DNA of 64,000 nucleotides from Aerococcus agrisoli (GCF_003797145.1 NZ_RKMG01000002.1:93712-157711), one strand, 5' to 3'. Counted from the first letter of the stretch, positions 1 to 9,742 are shown. Program-made: numbers and translations. The notes: generated by a model not told the origin, from the sequence alone.

Positions 1-2215
1 ATAATCTACTACCACCGGCGACATCACTTTCTGTGATCGTATAAGTTAATGAAACCTTTTCACCCATTGGGATATTATCTTGTCGCCAGCTTTGGAAATC
101 ATAGTTATATGAACCTCTAGTGTTACCTAAACCTATATGTAAGTTAATTGGCACAGTATCGTTATCGTTTACTTTGTCCACAATAATGGAGAAAGTGTAT
201 GTTTGACCAACTTCAACTTTATAATTTTCATCGTAGCCAAAATCCTTAAACCAGACACCAGCACTCATAGACAATGTTTTCCACTCATCAGAAGTATTCT
301 GTAACAAGTTACGCCCACCAATCTCGGTTGGTATCTTACCCTCGACAGTTGTAATCTTCTTTTTAATCTCTCCTGTAGCAGCATTAATCTTAGTGTCAAC
401 AGTGGTACCACTTACTAAGCCCTTAGACGTCACATAATCAGCAATCTTAGTGTCAGCCTTCTGGGCTTCAGTCATTGCTGAACTTGCTTCTGCCATAGCA
501 TCGGAAATAGATGAATTGATGTTAGGAATGGTCGTATTGTTGATCGCGTCTAACGTGTTTTGATGAGTAGTTAATAAGTTAGCATTAGCCCCAGCTTTAG
601 TTAGAGCCGATTGTGCTTTAGCATCTGCATCTTGAGTAGCTTGAGATAAAGTGTTCATCGACAAGGCGTTTTCTTCAAACTTCTTATTGAAAGCTGTAGA
701 TTGCTCTCCTGCTAGTCTTTCAGCTTCTGCTACAGCATTAGTATAAGAGGTCTCTGCTGCTTGCTTAGCTTCTTCGGCCGTAGATATAGCTGTGCTCACA
801 GAGGTGTTTACTTGTTGCGTAATTAATGCGTCTTGATCATCAGCATATTTATTTGCGTTAATTAAAGCTTGTTCTGCTTCACTTACCGCCAACGCTTTTG
901 CACTTTCAGCAGTTTCAATTGCGGTGTTGACTTCATCCTCCATGACGCGCATGTTTCGATTGTAGGGATGATCTATCCACATTCCACTTTCTTCATCCCA
1001 GAAATACATGCCACCCTGTTGATCGTACCAAACATCACCGTTTTTAAAGTTACCTACTGGTTCAGTAACTGAATAAATCATACGTTCTCCGTTGGCGTTT
1101 AAGATTTGGTTAACGGTTTGTTTGACGGAGGTGCTGACGTTCGTTTCAAGTTCCCTAACAGTATTTTGAACATTACCGACATAAGATTGCTTAGCGTCAC
1201 CTAATTGAATAGTGATATATCGGTTAGCGTACCCGTCATATGTGTAACCCACCATTCTAATTTCCATATCCACATCATGTTTAACGTATTTAAGCACCAG
1301 GGAATCACCCATGTTAATAACTGTGTCATCAACAATGTTAGTACCAACCTTGATATTCCGAGATGGTTTGTCAATATTATCAGTGGTGAATTTTAGATTC
1401 AACCAATCTTTCATTTCTTTTTCTGTACGAATATCGTTATTAGTGTATTGCTTTTCAAACACAATACCGCTATAAGCATTGATAAGTGGACTTTCTACCT
1501 TTACAGATATTTCATGTTTAACTTCTTCGTCAGTACCCTCAGGACGTTCTGTCCATTCAGATTTTCCATATAAACGAGTAGTAATATCTTGAATAGATTC
1601 TTCGTCCGTGAAGTCTGAGATATTTTTCTTTTCGTACAGTAACGCACCCGTATTTTTACCTAATCTGTTCACTACACGAACATCATATCCGTTAATGACT
1701 AATTCCCCTTGCCAACGTTTCACGATATCTTTGAATACGTCTAATGCATTGTAGAGCTGGTTAGGATTATTCTCTCGCTCTTCGGCATCTTGCGTATGAT
1801 AATCGTGCATATCTGTAATATTTGATGTAAACGTGAATGGTGTGTCAATCAATAGGTTATTCACAAACATATTCATCGCTGCTTGACCGCTTAATCCTCT
1901 GATAGTTAATGGTCTGATCAATTTATTACGCATATCAGCATAAAACAATGGCCACGCTTCGATTGAAACATGGTCCATATATTTCACACGGTCCATAATC
2001 CTAAAAGGTTGCATACCGTCTGGCGTATGTACTTTGACAATTTTATCTTTTTCGATGATTTTATATATCCCCTTATCATCTAAAGGATGATTGAAGGTAA
2101 CAAAAAAGCTGTCATTGATCATGTTATCAACAACAACTTCGTAAGCTTTATTTAGTGGCTGACCGTTATAGGTAAAGTCAGTCACTGTACTATCATATAT
2201 GTAAATTATAGCCAA
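1..2215 (-). CDS. Phage tail-tip / minor structural protein (tail endopeptidase or Tal-like), partial
   Basis: The frame is open from a likely TTG start at 2215 (GTG at 2221 is the alternative) to the window edge, so the C-terminus is missing. A GGTGGGG ribosome site precedes the start, and the start overlaps the end of the dit gene. The first ~370 residues look like the N-terminal region of phage minor structural proteins that follow Dit and form the hub at the tail tip. Next comes a long Ala/Gln/Glu-rich, probably coiled-coil segment (about residues 425-590), then a GRNLLQNTS motif that commonly opens carbohydrate-binding beta-sandwich modules in phage tail proteins. The role is inferred: base of the tail fibre and host-surface recognition. 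The missing C-terminus would decide receptor binding. Confidence 0.85.
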   Translation of the reverse strand, partial: MAIIYIYDSTVTDFTYNGQPLNKAYEVVVDNMINDSFFVTFNHPLDDKGIYKIIEKDKIVKVHTPDGMQPFRIMDRVKYMDHVSIEAWPLFYADMRNKLIRPLTIRGLSGQAAMNMFVNNLLIDTPFTFTSNITDMHDYHTQDAEERENNPNQLYNALDVFKDIVKRWQGELVINGYDVRVVNRLGKNTGALLYEKKNISDFTDEESIQDITTRLYGKSEWTERPEGTDEEVKHEISVKVESPLINAYSGIVFEKQYTNNDIRTEKEMKDWLNLKFTTDNIDKPSRNIKVGTNIVDDTVINMGDSLVLKYVKHDVDMEIRMVGYTYDGYANRYITIQLGDAKQSYVGNVQNTVRELETNVSTSVKQTVNQILNANGERMIYSVTEPVGNFKNGDVWYDQQGGMYFWDEESGMWIDHPYNRNMRVMEDEVNTAIETAESAKALAVSEAEQALINANKYADDQDALITQQVNTSVSTAISTAEEAKQAAETSYTNAVAEAERLAGEQSTAFNKKFEENALSMNTLSQATQDADAKAQSALTKAGANANLLTTHQNTLDAINNTTIPNINSSISDAMAEASSAMTEAQKADTKIADYVTSKGLVSGTTVDTKINAATGEIKKKITTVEGKIPTEIGGRNLLQNTSDEWKTLSMSAGVWFKDFGYDENYKVEVGQTYTFSIIVDKVNDNDTVPINLHIGLGNTRGSYNYDFQSWRQDNIPMGEKVSLTYTITESDVAGGSRL

Positions 2216-2922
2216 CCCCACCTTTCTAAAATTTCTACACGGTCAATGCCACTACCTAAAGTTATTGTATTTGTACTCTCAGCAGGAATTTCGAAAAAGT
2301 CCCCACGCATAATATTGTTCGCCTGAGCATTATTTCTGTCACGAACATCTTGTTCTAAATATTTGTTTTCAATGGTTAGCTTATCGATCAGTTTGGCTAT
2401 GTATACCGTTTGATTCCCAATTTTGATATTCGTTTGTGTATTCGATGTACCGAACACTGTAATCAATGGATACATTGGTGCATTCGTGTGATTAGTTATT
2501 TTATCACCCGTTTTATAAGTCCTCGTTGTCTGATTGAGTTCAAACCCAAAAGGTGATAGTTTAAAAGTAATTTCCAATATAAAATAAGGTTTACCATCTC
2601 TTTTAGAATCTTCTATTACCACATCTAAAATTTCATAGAAAACATCTGGCTCATCACTTGATATTAAAATACCATTATCTTTTGCCCACTTTTTGACAAC
2701 TCGTAACTGCGCTACATTAGTTGTATAGCAGAATAATTTATATGATTTTTCAATTGGTGCCCAAGCTTCTACTTCGGTCTTGATAGAACTTGTAAGATAA
2801 TCTGTTTCAACAAACTGGTTCTTCTTTCTTGCATAAGTAAAACCACCGTTTTCAACTACGACAGTTTCAAAAGGAAAGTCTAATGTTGAAGAACCATTAA
2901 CTTTAATTTGATTAATTTCCAT
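2206..2922 (-). CDS. Distal tail protein (Dit), siphovirus tail family
   Basis: A 238-residue protein between the tape-measure gene and the tail-tip gene, the canonical position of Dit in siphoviruses of Gram-positive hosts. Dit forms a hexameric ring joining the tail tube to the baseplate. The length matches the family, and the N-terminal strand-rich half with a later central domain fits. Its ATG overlaps the tape-measure stop by one base (TAATG), indicating translational coupling. Assignment rests on position, length and general sequence character; no catalytic motif is expected. Confidence 0.85.
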   Translation of the reverse strand: MEINQIKVNGSSTLDFPFETVVVENGGFTYARKKNQFVETDYLTSSIKTEVEAWAPIEKSYKLFCYTTNVAQLRVVKKWAKDNGILISSDEPDVFYEILDVVIEDSKRDGKPYFILEITFKLSPFGFELNQTTRTYKTGDKITNHTNAPMYPLITVFGTSNTQTNIKIGNQTVYIAKLIDKLTIENKYLEQDVRDRNNAQANNIMRGDFFEIPAESTNTITLGSGIDRVEILERWGWL

Positions 2923-5900
2923 TAGCCTTCACCTCCAATACGCATTACACTACTTCTTTTTGTGCTATTATTCATCAAATTATCAATGTATGGATATGTA
3001 TTTTTTGCAACTTCTTGACCATCTATTTTTAACTGATTATGAATAACCTTACCTTCTTGAATGCTATCGTTAATTCGTTCTAAAAGTGCTTCTAACGGTT
3101 TTAAATCAATAGTTGGCATATTAACATTAGTTGGTACATTAGCTCGTTCCAAACTAGTGGAATCTCTAATAAACTGAGCATCATTTGTTATACCAACACC
3201 ATCTGCGTATTGTGGTAAACCAGGAAACATCGTGGCAGTACTTGCAGCTTTCAATACTTTCGAACCACGAGGTAAGTCCATAATGACGTTTCGTCCTGTA
3301 GGTATGTACTGTGTCCCATCCGGATACTCAATCATTTCACGGAATCGTGAACCTTTCTGGTCATTGACTATAGCAAAACCACCCGGGTGGTAGTTGGTAC
3401 CTCGTTCATATCCGAAGAATGACTTAACCTTGCCCCATGCTCCGGCTAGCTTAGCTGTAAATGTAGTCGTTTTGGATGTCGGTACTGAACTTATTGCACC
3501 CCTTGCAGATGCAGCTGTACTAGATACACTTTCACTAGAATTAAAGTTTGTCTGTTTGCTTGTAGGTACACTCGAATGCGCGCTTCTAGCACTGCTAGCT
3601 TTAGAACTAACTTGTTCACTAGATCCAAAGTTAGTATGCTTACTCGTCGGTACACTAGCATGAGCTCCCTTGGCGGAACTTGCGTTTGCTGATACTTGTT
3701 CCGATGCACCAAAATTCGTGTGCTTACTTATAGGTACACTACCGATTGCGACGTTCACATTTCCAGCAACTGGAGTTAGACTCTCTAGTGCAGTAAAGAA
3801 CGTATTTCTAGCTTCTGGAACTGATAGAATATTGTTAGTTGCGGTGGCTACACCATCTGCTGTTTGGTCAGTTGCATGCAGCATCTTTTCAGCATCCGGC
3901 AATTGCATAAATTCTTGTACAGTCTCAATAGCTTGTTGGCCATTGTCCTGGCTATCAACTACTAATTTCTTATACTCTTCGGCGGACATAACGCCCCATT
4001 GTTCAAGCAATTTACCGATTTTATCAGTAGCATCATCCGCATTGGTGTCAATCGATGCAAATTTATCTACAAACTCAGCGTTTGACCATAACCCCATAGA
4101 CTGAATTCCATTTGCAACTTCTGGATCTACTTCACCTTTTAATACTGCTGATTTATCCTCGACTGGTAAATCATTCCATTTGCCTAAATCTTGCAGAGCT
4201 TTTTCTAAATCTTCGCCATTTTGCACTTGATATAGTAACTCTTTTTCTTCAGCAGTTAGATTATTCCAAATGTCTAATTCAGTTAATAATTCTTCAATTT
4301 TTTCCACCGAATAGTCGGTATCAATATCCAAATTTTTAGGTGGGAGTTCCTTAGCACCATATCGATCCAAAGCTTCTATAACAATATTCATTGCTTCTTC
4401 AGTAGTTCCTGCATTTTTTAAATTCTCAATTGCTTCATCATTTAAGATGCCCATTCGATTCATTGATTCAATTGCAGTCTTACTGGTTAACAATTCCATG
4501 TTATCGCCCAACATCGCCATCAATTCATCGTTTTCAGTTAATGACTCACCGGTTGCTTCAGAAATTTTATTCAAGCTAAGGATCATCGACAATGCTTCAC
4601 CTTCGGTTAGTTCTCGTCTCCCCTTAGCAGCATTCGTTAAAATTTCAGTGATAGATTGTTGAGAGGTCTGAATTGCATAAATTTCATTTTGAGTTCGTGC
4701 GTTTATCGCATCGACTTCTTGTTGGTATCGTTCTGGGCTATACATTTCTTTTCGTGCTTCTAAAGCATCCAATTCAGCTTGTCTGCGTTCCTGTAAAGAA
4801 GCGATAGTTTGGGTAGTAACACCTTCAACTGCTTGGATTTGAGCAGATGCCCATTCTGGAGTCACTTTGATATTATCTTCTAAAGCACGCATTACTTCCG
4901 AGCTAGCATTACCTAGCATCGTTCCATAATTATTAAACGCTTCAGATACCCTTGCGATTTCTTCTTCAGATGCACCAAATTCTTTCATTTTTTGGTTAAC
5001 TTCATCTAATTCTAAAGTAAATTGTTTGAAGAGATCCCCTTTAAAGAATTGATGTTGATTATTAATCAAACCTTCATCAAACATTGCATCAAGTGAATTC
5101 TGAATATCTGCATTCGCTTTTTGAATATCTTTAGCAGCTTGCTTATATGCTTCAGCACTCGCTTCTGCGCCATCAACCGCTATATTTCCGACTTCTTTCA
5201 CCGAATCGATACCAGAAGTAACGCCATCAAACCAACTTTGATAAGCACCATCTGTTTCTTTTACAGATTCTTTCGCTCGCCTTTGTGGTTCTGTTGCTTC
5301 ATGGTAAATGGCATAACCAATCCCACCAATTGCTGCAACAGCTAATCCTGCACCTAATACCCATGGGTTAAATGCTGTAGCACCTAAGCCAGATACTTTT
5401 CCTGCTTTACTACCAACATCATCAAGACCTTTACCAGCATCTAAAGCACTGTCAGCGATATCTTTCATTGCCTTTTTACCAGCATTATTAGACATTAAGT
5501 TGATTAAGCCTTTACCTAGCTTACCAACACCGGTGGTTAATTTACCGAAAACGAATATTCCCTTACCCGCTATTGTAAGTACTGGTCCAGCTGCCGCTGC
5601 AATACCAGCCCATTTTAAGATATTATTTTGCTGTTCTTCTGATAATTCGCTAAAGGATTCAACAATTCCGGTTATATATTCAACACCATCATTGAAGATG
5701 GGTAGTAACTTCTCGCCAACTGTAATTGATAATGTTTCTAATGAACCTTGTAATTCTTCCCAATTACGTGCTGATTCACTCATTTGAGAATCCGCCGCTT
5801 CTTGAGCAGCAGTTGCATCTTCAGTAGCTTTCTTATATTCGCCTAATCCTTCAGAACCTTCATTCATAAATACGGTAGCTGCACGAACGGCATCACTACC

Positions 5901-7121
5901 GAAAATAGTAGCCATCGCTTGTTGTTGCTGCTCTTGAGATAGTCCAGTGAATCCATCTTGTAACTCTTGGGCAACTTCCGTCATTGATTTCATATTTCCA
6001 TCAGCATCATATAGATTAATACCTAAATCAGCCATTAGTTCTGATGCTTTAGAAGTCGGTGCTGAAAGTCTTTGAAGCATTGATTTAAGTGAAGTACCAG
6101 CATCCGAACCTTGAATACCGGCATCCGCCATCGCAGCAATTGCAGCAGTTGTATCTTCAACTGACCATCCTGCCGTGTTGGCTACTGTACCAACCTGACT
6201 CAAAGCTTGACCCATAGATTCCACACTAGCGGTAGATGCATCCGCACCTCCGGCTAAAGCATTAGCGATTCGACTTGAATCCTCAGCTTCAATATTAAAC
6301 ATGTTCATCCCTTGAACAGTCATTTCGGCCGCATCCGCCAAAGCAATATTACCCGCCGCTGCTAAGTCCATTGCAGTCTTTAGACCACCAGCTTCAATTT
6401 GAGCGACACTCATACCACCTTTAGCCAATTCAACCATAGCTTCGCCTGATTCTTTTGCACTAAAAATAGTATCTTCACCCATCTGAATAGCTAGTTCTCG
6501 CAATCGACTCATTTCTTCGCCTGAAGCTTTAGAAGCGTATTGTAACTGGCTCATAGAATCTTCGAAAGATATCGCTGTCTTAACTGCTGCCGCACCTAAT
6601 CCGATGATTGGAAGTGTGATACCCGTGGTCATTTTGCCACCAATATCAGCAACCCCTTGACCAAATTTAGATATCTTTTCGCCACCAGTGACTAAATGAT
6701 CACTGGCTTTATTTAGAACACCAGTCCAACCTTCTGTCTCAACCTTAGTACGAGCGATTTCGCCTGCTGTATTCTTTAATTGGTTTTGATAATTGAATAA
6801 TTGGGATTCTGCCTGTTTCAGTTGACCAGCTAATTTTTCAGTTTGAGCGGTAGCCTTTCCGTCAACAAATGATCCTTCGTAAGATTTTTTTAGTGAATCG
6901 ACTTGTTTCTTTTGAGCTTCGATGACTTTAGTTAAGCCTTTGAAATTAGCTTCTAGTCCTTGCATTTTGTTTCCGGCTAATTTGGCTGCATTCATTTCAG
7001 CTTTCATTGAATTAGCCCAAGTCTTTACTTCTCTTTTTGAAGATTGTAGACCTTTACCAAAATCGGAACTATCCAATCCTAATTCAATAATCATTTGTCC
7101 TAAAGGTGCATTCCCTGCCAT
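2922..7121 (-). CDS. Tail tape measure protein (TP901 core type)
   Basis: A 1399-residue protein that sets tail length and is threaded through the tail tube. The N-terminal ~130 residues are Lys/Gln-rich and helical. The segment around residues 185-480 carries the TP901-type core (MSQLQYASKASGEEM, then Ala/Gly/Met-rich repeats such as AAAIAAMADAGIQGSDAG). Two hydrophobic stretches lie near residues 500-535 and 585-608. Residues about 1127-1218 hold 28-residue repeats beginning SVPTSK. It starts with ATG behind a strong AAAGGAGGT site. It follows the tail chaperone genes directly, as expected. The gene is intact, with no frameshift. Confidence 0.95.
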   Translation of the reverse strand: MAGNAPLGQMIIELGLDSSDFGKGLQSSKREVKTWANSMKAEMNAAKLAGNKMQGLEANFKGLTKVIEAQKKQVDSLKKSYEGSFVDGKATAQTEKLAGQLKQAESQLFNYQNQLKNTAGEIARTKVETEGWTGVLNKASDHLVTGGEKISKFGQGVADIGGKMTTGITLPIIGLGAAAVKTAISFEDSMSQLQYASKASGEEMSRLRELAIQMGEDTIFSAKESGEAMVELAKGGMSVAQIEAGGLKTAMDLAAAGNIALADAAEMTVQGMNMFNIEAEDSSRIANALAGGADASTASVESMGQALSQVGTVANTAGWSVEDTTAAIAAMADAGIQGSDAGTSLKSMLQRLSAPTSKASELMADLGINLYDADGNMKSMTEVAQELQDGFTGLSQEQQQQAMATIFGSDAVRAATVFMNEGSEGLGEYKKATEDATAAQEAADSQMSESARNWEELQGSLETLSITVGEKLLPIFNDGVEYITGIVESFSELSEEQQNNILKWAGIAAAAGPVLTIAGKGIFVFGKLTTGVGKLGKGLINLMSNNAGKKAMKDIADSALDAGKGLDDVGSKAGKVSGLGATAFNPWVLGAGLAVAAIGGIGYAIYHEATEPQRRAKESVKETDGAYQSWFDGVTSGIDSVKEVGNIAVDGAEASAEAYKQAAKDIQKANADIQNSLDAMFDEGLINNQHQFFKGDLFKQFTLELDEVNQKMKEFGASEEEIARVSEAFNNYGTMLGNASSEVMRALEDNIKVTPEWASAQIQAVEGVTTQTIASLQERRQAELDALEARKEMYSPERYQQEVDAINARTQNEIYAIQTSQQSITEILTNAAKGRRELTEGEALSMILSLNKISEATGESLTENDELMAMLGDNMELLTSKTAIESMNRMGILNDEAIENLKNAGTTEEAMNIVIEALDRYGAKELPPKNLDIDTDYSVEKIEELLTELDIWNNLTAEEKELLYQVQNGEDLEKALQDLGKWNDLPVEDKSAVLKGEVDPEVANGIQSMGLWSNAEFVDKFASIDTNADDATDKIGKLLEQWGVMSAEEYKKLVVDSQDNGQQAIETVQEFMQLPDAEKMLHATDQTADGVATATNNILSVPEARNTFFTALESLTPVAGNVNVAIGSVPISKHTNFGASEQVSANASSAKGAHASVPTSKHTNFGSSEQVSSKASSARSAHSSVPTSKQTNFNSSESVSSTAASARGAISSVPTSKTTTFTAKLAGAWGKVKSFFGYERGTNYHPGGFAIVNDQKGSRFREMIEYPDGTQYIPTGRNVIMDLPRGSKVLKAASTATMFPGLPQYADGVGITNDAQFIRDSTSLERANVPTNVNMPTIDLKPLEALLERINDSIQEGKVIHNQLKIDGQEVAKNTYPYIDNLMNNSTKRSSVMRIGGEG
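3466..3746 (-). repeat. 84-bp tandem repeats inside the tape measure gene
   Basis: About three and a half diverged copies of a 28-codon unit, each beginning SVPTSKHTNF or a variant and followed by SSEQVSSKASSA-like residues. The units begin (minus strand) near 3740, 3656, 3572 and 3488, a steady 84-bp period. The last, partial unit runs into the sequence preceding a WGKVKSFFGY segment. Confidence 0.85.
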
Positions 7122-7136
7122 ATTTTACCTCCTTTC

Positions 7137-7642
7137 CTAAATTGTTTTGATAAAGTCTGCTAAATCAACCGCATCTTGCTTAGTGGATTTTTGACTAAAT
7201 AGCACGCCCATTAGCATGTCGTAATCAGTGTCTAACACTTCATTAATTGTGTAGCCATCTATACCCTTAACGATGTTTCTAACTAAGCTGTAGAGATTAT
7301 CTAAAGCCTCTTTAGCGGTTATTTTTCCGCTGTCTCTTCTTTTTTTGGGTCTGGTTCTACGCCTAACACTGCCCAAATCTTTTGTTGGATTGCTTCTTGG
7401 AAATCACGAGCATCTAGTCCATCTAATAAAGCTTCTGGTGTCACACGTTCGTCATCAAATAGACCAGCGACAAATTCAAGTTTTTTAACCATAACATCCA
7501 AACCTTGTTTAATCTCGCCCTCTTCAATCGCTTTTTCAATTTCCACCCATTCAAATAATTTTCGCATTGGAATATCTTTCTGAATAAATGTATTAATGTT
7601 GCCTTTTTCATCTTTTAATTCTAATCGTAATTCTTTTGCCAT
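7137..7642 (-). CDS. Tail assembly chaperone fusion (gpG-GT type) by -1 frameshift
   Basis: This is the inferred long product. Translation starts at ATG 7642 and reads 101 codons to the run of seven A at 7340-7346 (A AAA AAA followed by G). It slips back one base and continues in the -1 frame through RRDSGKIT to the stop at 7137, giving about 168 residues. The second frame has no ribosome site suited to independent expression and overlaps the first by about 50 bases. In siphoviruses the G and G-T products coat the tape measure during tail assembly and are absent from the virion; their position just before the tape-measure gene is diagnostic. Slippage itself is inferred from the sequence. Confidence 0.85.
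7319..7642 (-). CDS. Tail assembly chaperone, short form (gpG-like)
   Basis: A 107-residue acidic protein starting at ATG 7642 behind a GGAGG site; an upstream in-frame TTG at 7657 overlaps that site and is unlikely to be used. It begins MAKELRLELKDEKG and ends with a Lys/Glu tail (DPKKEETAEK) encoded across the slippery A run. This is the non-shifted product of the tail chaperone pair, made in excess over the fusion in characterised phages. It lies between the tail tube gene and the tape-measure gene. Confidence 0.85.
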   Translation of the reverse strand: MAKELRLELKDEKGNINTFIQKDIPMRKLFEWVEIEKAIEEGEIKQGLDVMVKKLEFVAGLFDDERVTPEALLDGLDARDFQEAIQQKIWAVLGVEPDPKKEETAEK

Positions 7643-7702
7643 ATTTTTAACCTCCAAAAAATAGGCTACTCCATATGGAAGTAGCCGTTAACTGTTGTAA
7701 AA

Positions 7703-8290
7703 TTATCCTACTGGTAATGTTGTTGGGAATACTTGTTTTTCTAATTTTGTGATTGATTCTTGCGCATCCCCCACATATTTACCAACTACTTGACCAAATG
7801 ATTCGCCTTCTTTAGTATCTTCAATTGCGCTGAATACATAAGTTTCAGCTTCAGGCGTAAATGCTTCATTGTTCAAAGTATTTAGTGTGATTGATTCTTT
7901 TGAGATTTTTCCTTTAAAGAAACCTAGCATGGCTTTTTCTCCTTGTAAGTTTCCTGACTCAAGCATGATCGCTACATATGGTGCTTCAGTATCATTACCA
8001 ATATATGAAATGCCTTCTGAGGTCGTTTTATAGCCTAGAATTTTATCATTTGCTGCATCTGGTAAATCTAACAAGCCTAAGTTAACTGATACGTCACCAG
8101 TACCACGTTGCGATACGTAGTAAGCAATATCTGAACCGTACACTCGAGTTGCTTCTTTAGATAATCCTGTAATTTCTGCTGTGGTAGTTGCACCTTTCTC
8201 AGCCTTACCTTCAACAATAATTTTTTCAGTTACTGTACCATCTGATCCAAAAATACCGATGGTAGCACGTTTAAATCCTACTAATGTCAT
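7703..8290 (-). CDS. Major tail (tube) protein
   Basis: A 195-residue protein of the phi13/TP901-1 major tail protein type, which stacks as hexameric rings to form the tail tube. The beginning (MTLVGFKRATIGIFG) and the segment with DVSVNLGLLDLPDAANDKILGYK are characteristic of this family. The length is normal, and the position between the tail terminator gene and the tail chaperones agrees. No extra C-terminal Ig-like domain is present. Confidence 0.92.
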   Translation of the reverse strand: MTLVGFKRATIGIFGSDGTVTEKIIVEGKAEKGATTTAEITGLSKEATRVYGSDIAYYVSQRGTGDVSVNLGLLDLPDAANDKILGYKTTSEGISYIGNDTEAPYVAIMLESGNLQGEKAMLGFFKGKISKESITLNTLNNEAFTPEAETYVFSAIEDTKEGESFGQVVGKYVGDAQESITKLEKQVFPTTLPVG

Positions 8291-8302
8291 TTTATTTCTC
8301 CT

Positions 8303-8692
8303 TTAATAATTCGTTTCGTATAAATTAGTAACTTTACGGTATCTTCTGACATCAACAAATCGTTGAACATCGTCTAGATACTCATCCAATCCAAATTCCA
8401 GTTGACCAAAACCTAACTCCCACATTAATTGCTTAATGCGATATGCTAGTTCTTTTACTTGCTTGCGATTACCACCTTCAACACTCAATTGATAAGTCAT
8501 CTCAATTGCCAGTTCTTGATTAGATCCATAGATAGCTGGTATTGGTGTTGAAAAGGGTCTGATAATAATAAAAGGTGTGACCATTTCATCATTATCGTTG
8601 TGCGTATAATAGCGTATACGACCTTTAACTTGTTCTTGTATAATCTCATCATAATTCAATTCATCATAAATTATATCCAGCATGTCTAACAT
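8303..8692 (-). CDS. Tail terminator / tail completion protein (DUF806-like)
   Basis: A 129-residue protein starting MLDMLDIIYDEL and containing MTYQLSVEGGNRKQVKELAYRIKQLMWELGF, features of the DUF806-type proteins encoded immediately before the tail tube gene in many Lactobacillales siphophages. The inferred role is to cap the head-proximal end of the tail. Its start lies at the stop of the preceding HK97 gp10-like gene, so the two are probably translated together. Function is assigned mainly by position. Confidence 0.75.
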   Translation of the reverse strand: MLDMLDIIYDELNYDEIIQEQVKGRIRYYTHNDNDEMVTPFIIIRPFSTPIPAIYGSNQELAIEMTYQLSVEGGNRKQVKELAYRIKQLMWELGFGQLEFGLDEYLDDVQRFVDVRRYRKVTNLYETNY

Positions 8693-9106
8693 CTATTTCA
8701 CCAACTCACTTAAATTTTCACGCATATTTGACAAGAATTGATTTCTTGAACCATCAATATACCCTTGGATTACACCCATTCCACGAGGACTGTACGAACG
8801 TCCATGACGAACATAGCCAAATTCGTTTAAATGAATTAACTTATACCTTTGCATTGGCCCACGCCAGCCAACCTTAGCAATATGTCTACCGCTAGAGTTT
8901 TTAGTCGCTCTACCATGGGTTGTTTCTTCAACCGTAGCCCCTGTATCCTTGTATGAACTGATAGCTTTAGCCAGTCCCTCAGTATATTCATCTGCTGCGG
9001 TATTAATCGCTTTATTGACGATACTTGAGACACGCCTTTCAGAAAATTGCTTTTCTAAATTAGCAACAATTTCATCAGCACCTTTGATTTCAAAATTAAA
9101 GTCCAT
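8693..9106 (-). CDS. HK97 gp10-family head-tail joining protein
   Basis: A 137-residue protein with the pattern of the HK97 gp10 family: N-terminal FEIKGADEIVANLEKQF, an Ala-rich helix, then a basic glycine-rich middle (ATKNSSGRHIAKVGWRGP) and an aromatic region near LNEFGYVRHGR. It is encoded between the head-closure gene and the tail terminator gene. Members take part in joining head and tail. It overlaps the previous gene by one base, a sign of coupled translation. Confidence 0.85.
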   Translation of the reverse strand: MDFNFEIKGADEIVANLEKQFSERRVSSIVNKAINTAADEYTEGLAKAISSYKDTGATVEETTHGRATKNSSGRHIAKVGWRGPMQRYKLIHLNEFGYVRHGRSYSPRGMGVIQGYIDGSRNQFLSNMRENLSELVK

Positions 9107-9471
9107 TACGCATCCGCTCCAAGCAGAACCGTAATGAACTCACTATTTTGAACATCCGGACGAATATCAGTAATATTCCACTGCATGTTTTTATACCTAA
9201 AATCATCGATAATAACTACATGATGAGACTGTGGTTGATAGTCAGTTAACGGGTCTCGAATTTTAATCGTGATACCCTGTTTCACACTCGTACTATGCAT
9301 AATTTCCAAGTCCTTCATCGATGGGTTGTATACTTCTGCATAGCAATAAAACAATTTAGTTAGTCCAGTTTGATTAGGTTCTGGACCACTCGTTTTTGAT
9401 TCATAGAAACTTACTGGTGTACGCAGTTCCCCGATATCTGTTACAGGTTTCTTATACGGTCGATTCATCAT
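9106..9471 (-). CDS. Phage head closure (head-tail adaptor) protein
   Basis: A 121-residue protein with the SPP1 gp16-like head-closure pattern: start MMNRPYKKPVTDIGELRTPVSF, then a YYxxVYNPSxKD-like strand (CYAEVYNPSMKDLEIMHS), ending with FRYKNMQWNITDIRPD. The family seals the portal channel after packaging and provides the docking ring for the tail. Its beginning overlaps the end of the preceding connector gene by about 20 bases. Confidence 0.88.
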   Translation of the reverse strand: MMNRPYKKPVTDIGELRTPVSFYESKTSGPEPNQTGLTKLFYCYAEVYNPSMKDLEIMHSTSVKQGITIKIRDPLTDYQPQSHHVVIIDDFRYKNMQWNITDIRPDVQNSEFITVLLGADA

Positions 9472-9742
9472 CTTGCATCAACTCCTCACCATTTAGTCTT
9501 AGTGATAAGTCAAAAATACGAGATTGGAAGTTCTCGTAAAAGAACTCTAAATTACCCGTATAAGCGTATCTCGCACGATTAAAGACAAGCTCCTTCACTT
9601 CCCTATCCAGCAGACTACCGCCCACCAGAGACAAGATATCAAGCTCTGATGCGCCAAGTAAGTCTGTTAAGTAGTCATCTTCAACAGAATGGAATATACG
9701 CATGTAAGTTTTGAAACTTTCTAGCAATGGCGTATCAACCAT
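9452..9742 (-). CDS. Head-tail connector protein (gp6/gp15-like)
   Basis: A small helical protein of about 96 residues. The preferred start is ATG 9742 with AGGTG six bases upstream; in-frame ATG 9748 and GTG 9751 are possible alternatives. The sequence (LLESFKTYMRIFHSVEDDYLTDLLGASELDILSLVG, shown here only as a family clue) resembles phage gp6-type connector proteins that form the first ring beneath the portal. It follows a very small gene after the capsid gene and precedes head closure, exactly as in HK97-like clusters. Confidence 0.82.
   Translation of the reverse strand: MVDTPLLESFKTYMRIFHSVEDDYLTDLLGASELDILSLVGGSLLDREVKELVFNRARYAYTGNLEFFYENFQSRIFDLSLRLNGEELMQDDESTV

Noticed and set aside
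3394..4104. Plus-strand frames opposite the tape measure gene
   Set aside because: They mirror the repetitive Ser/Ala/Gly-rich coding sequence of the tape measure and have no ribosome sites.
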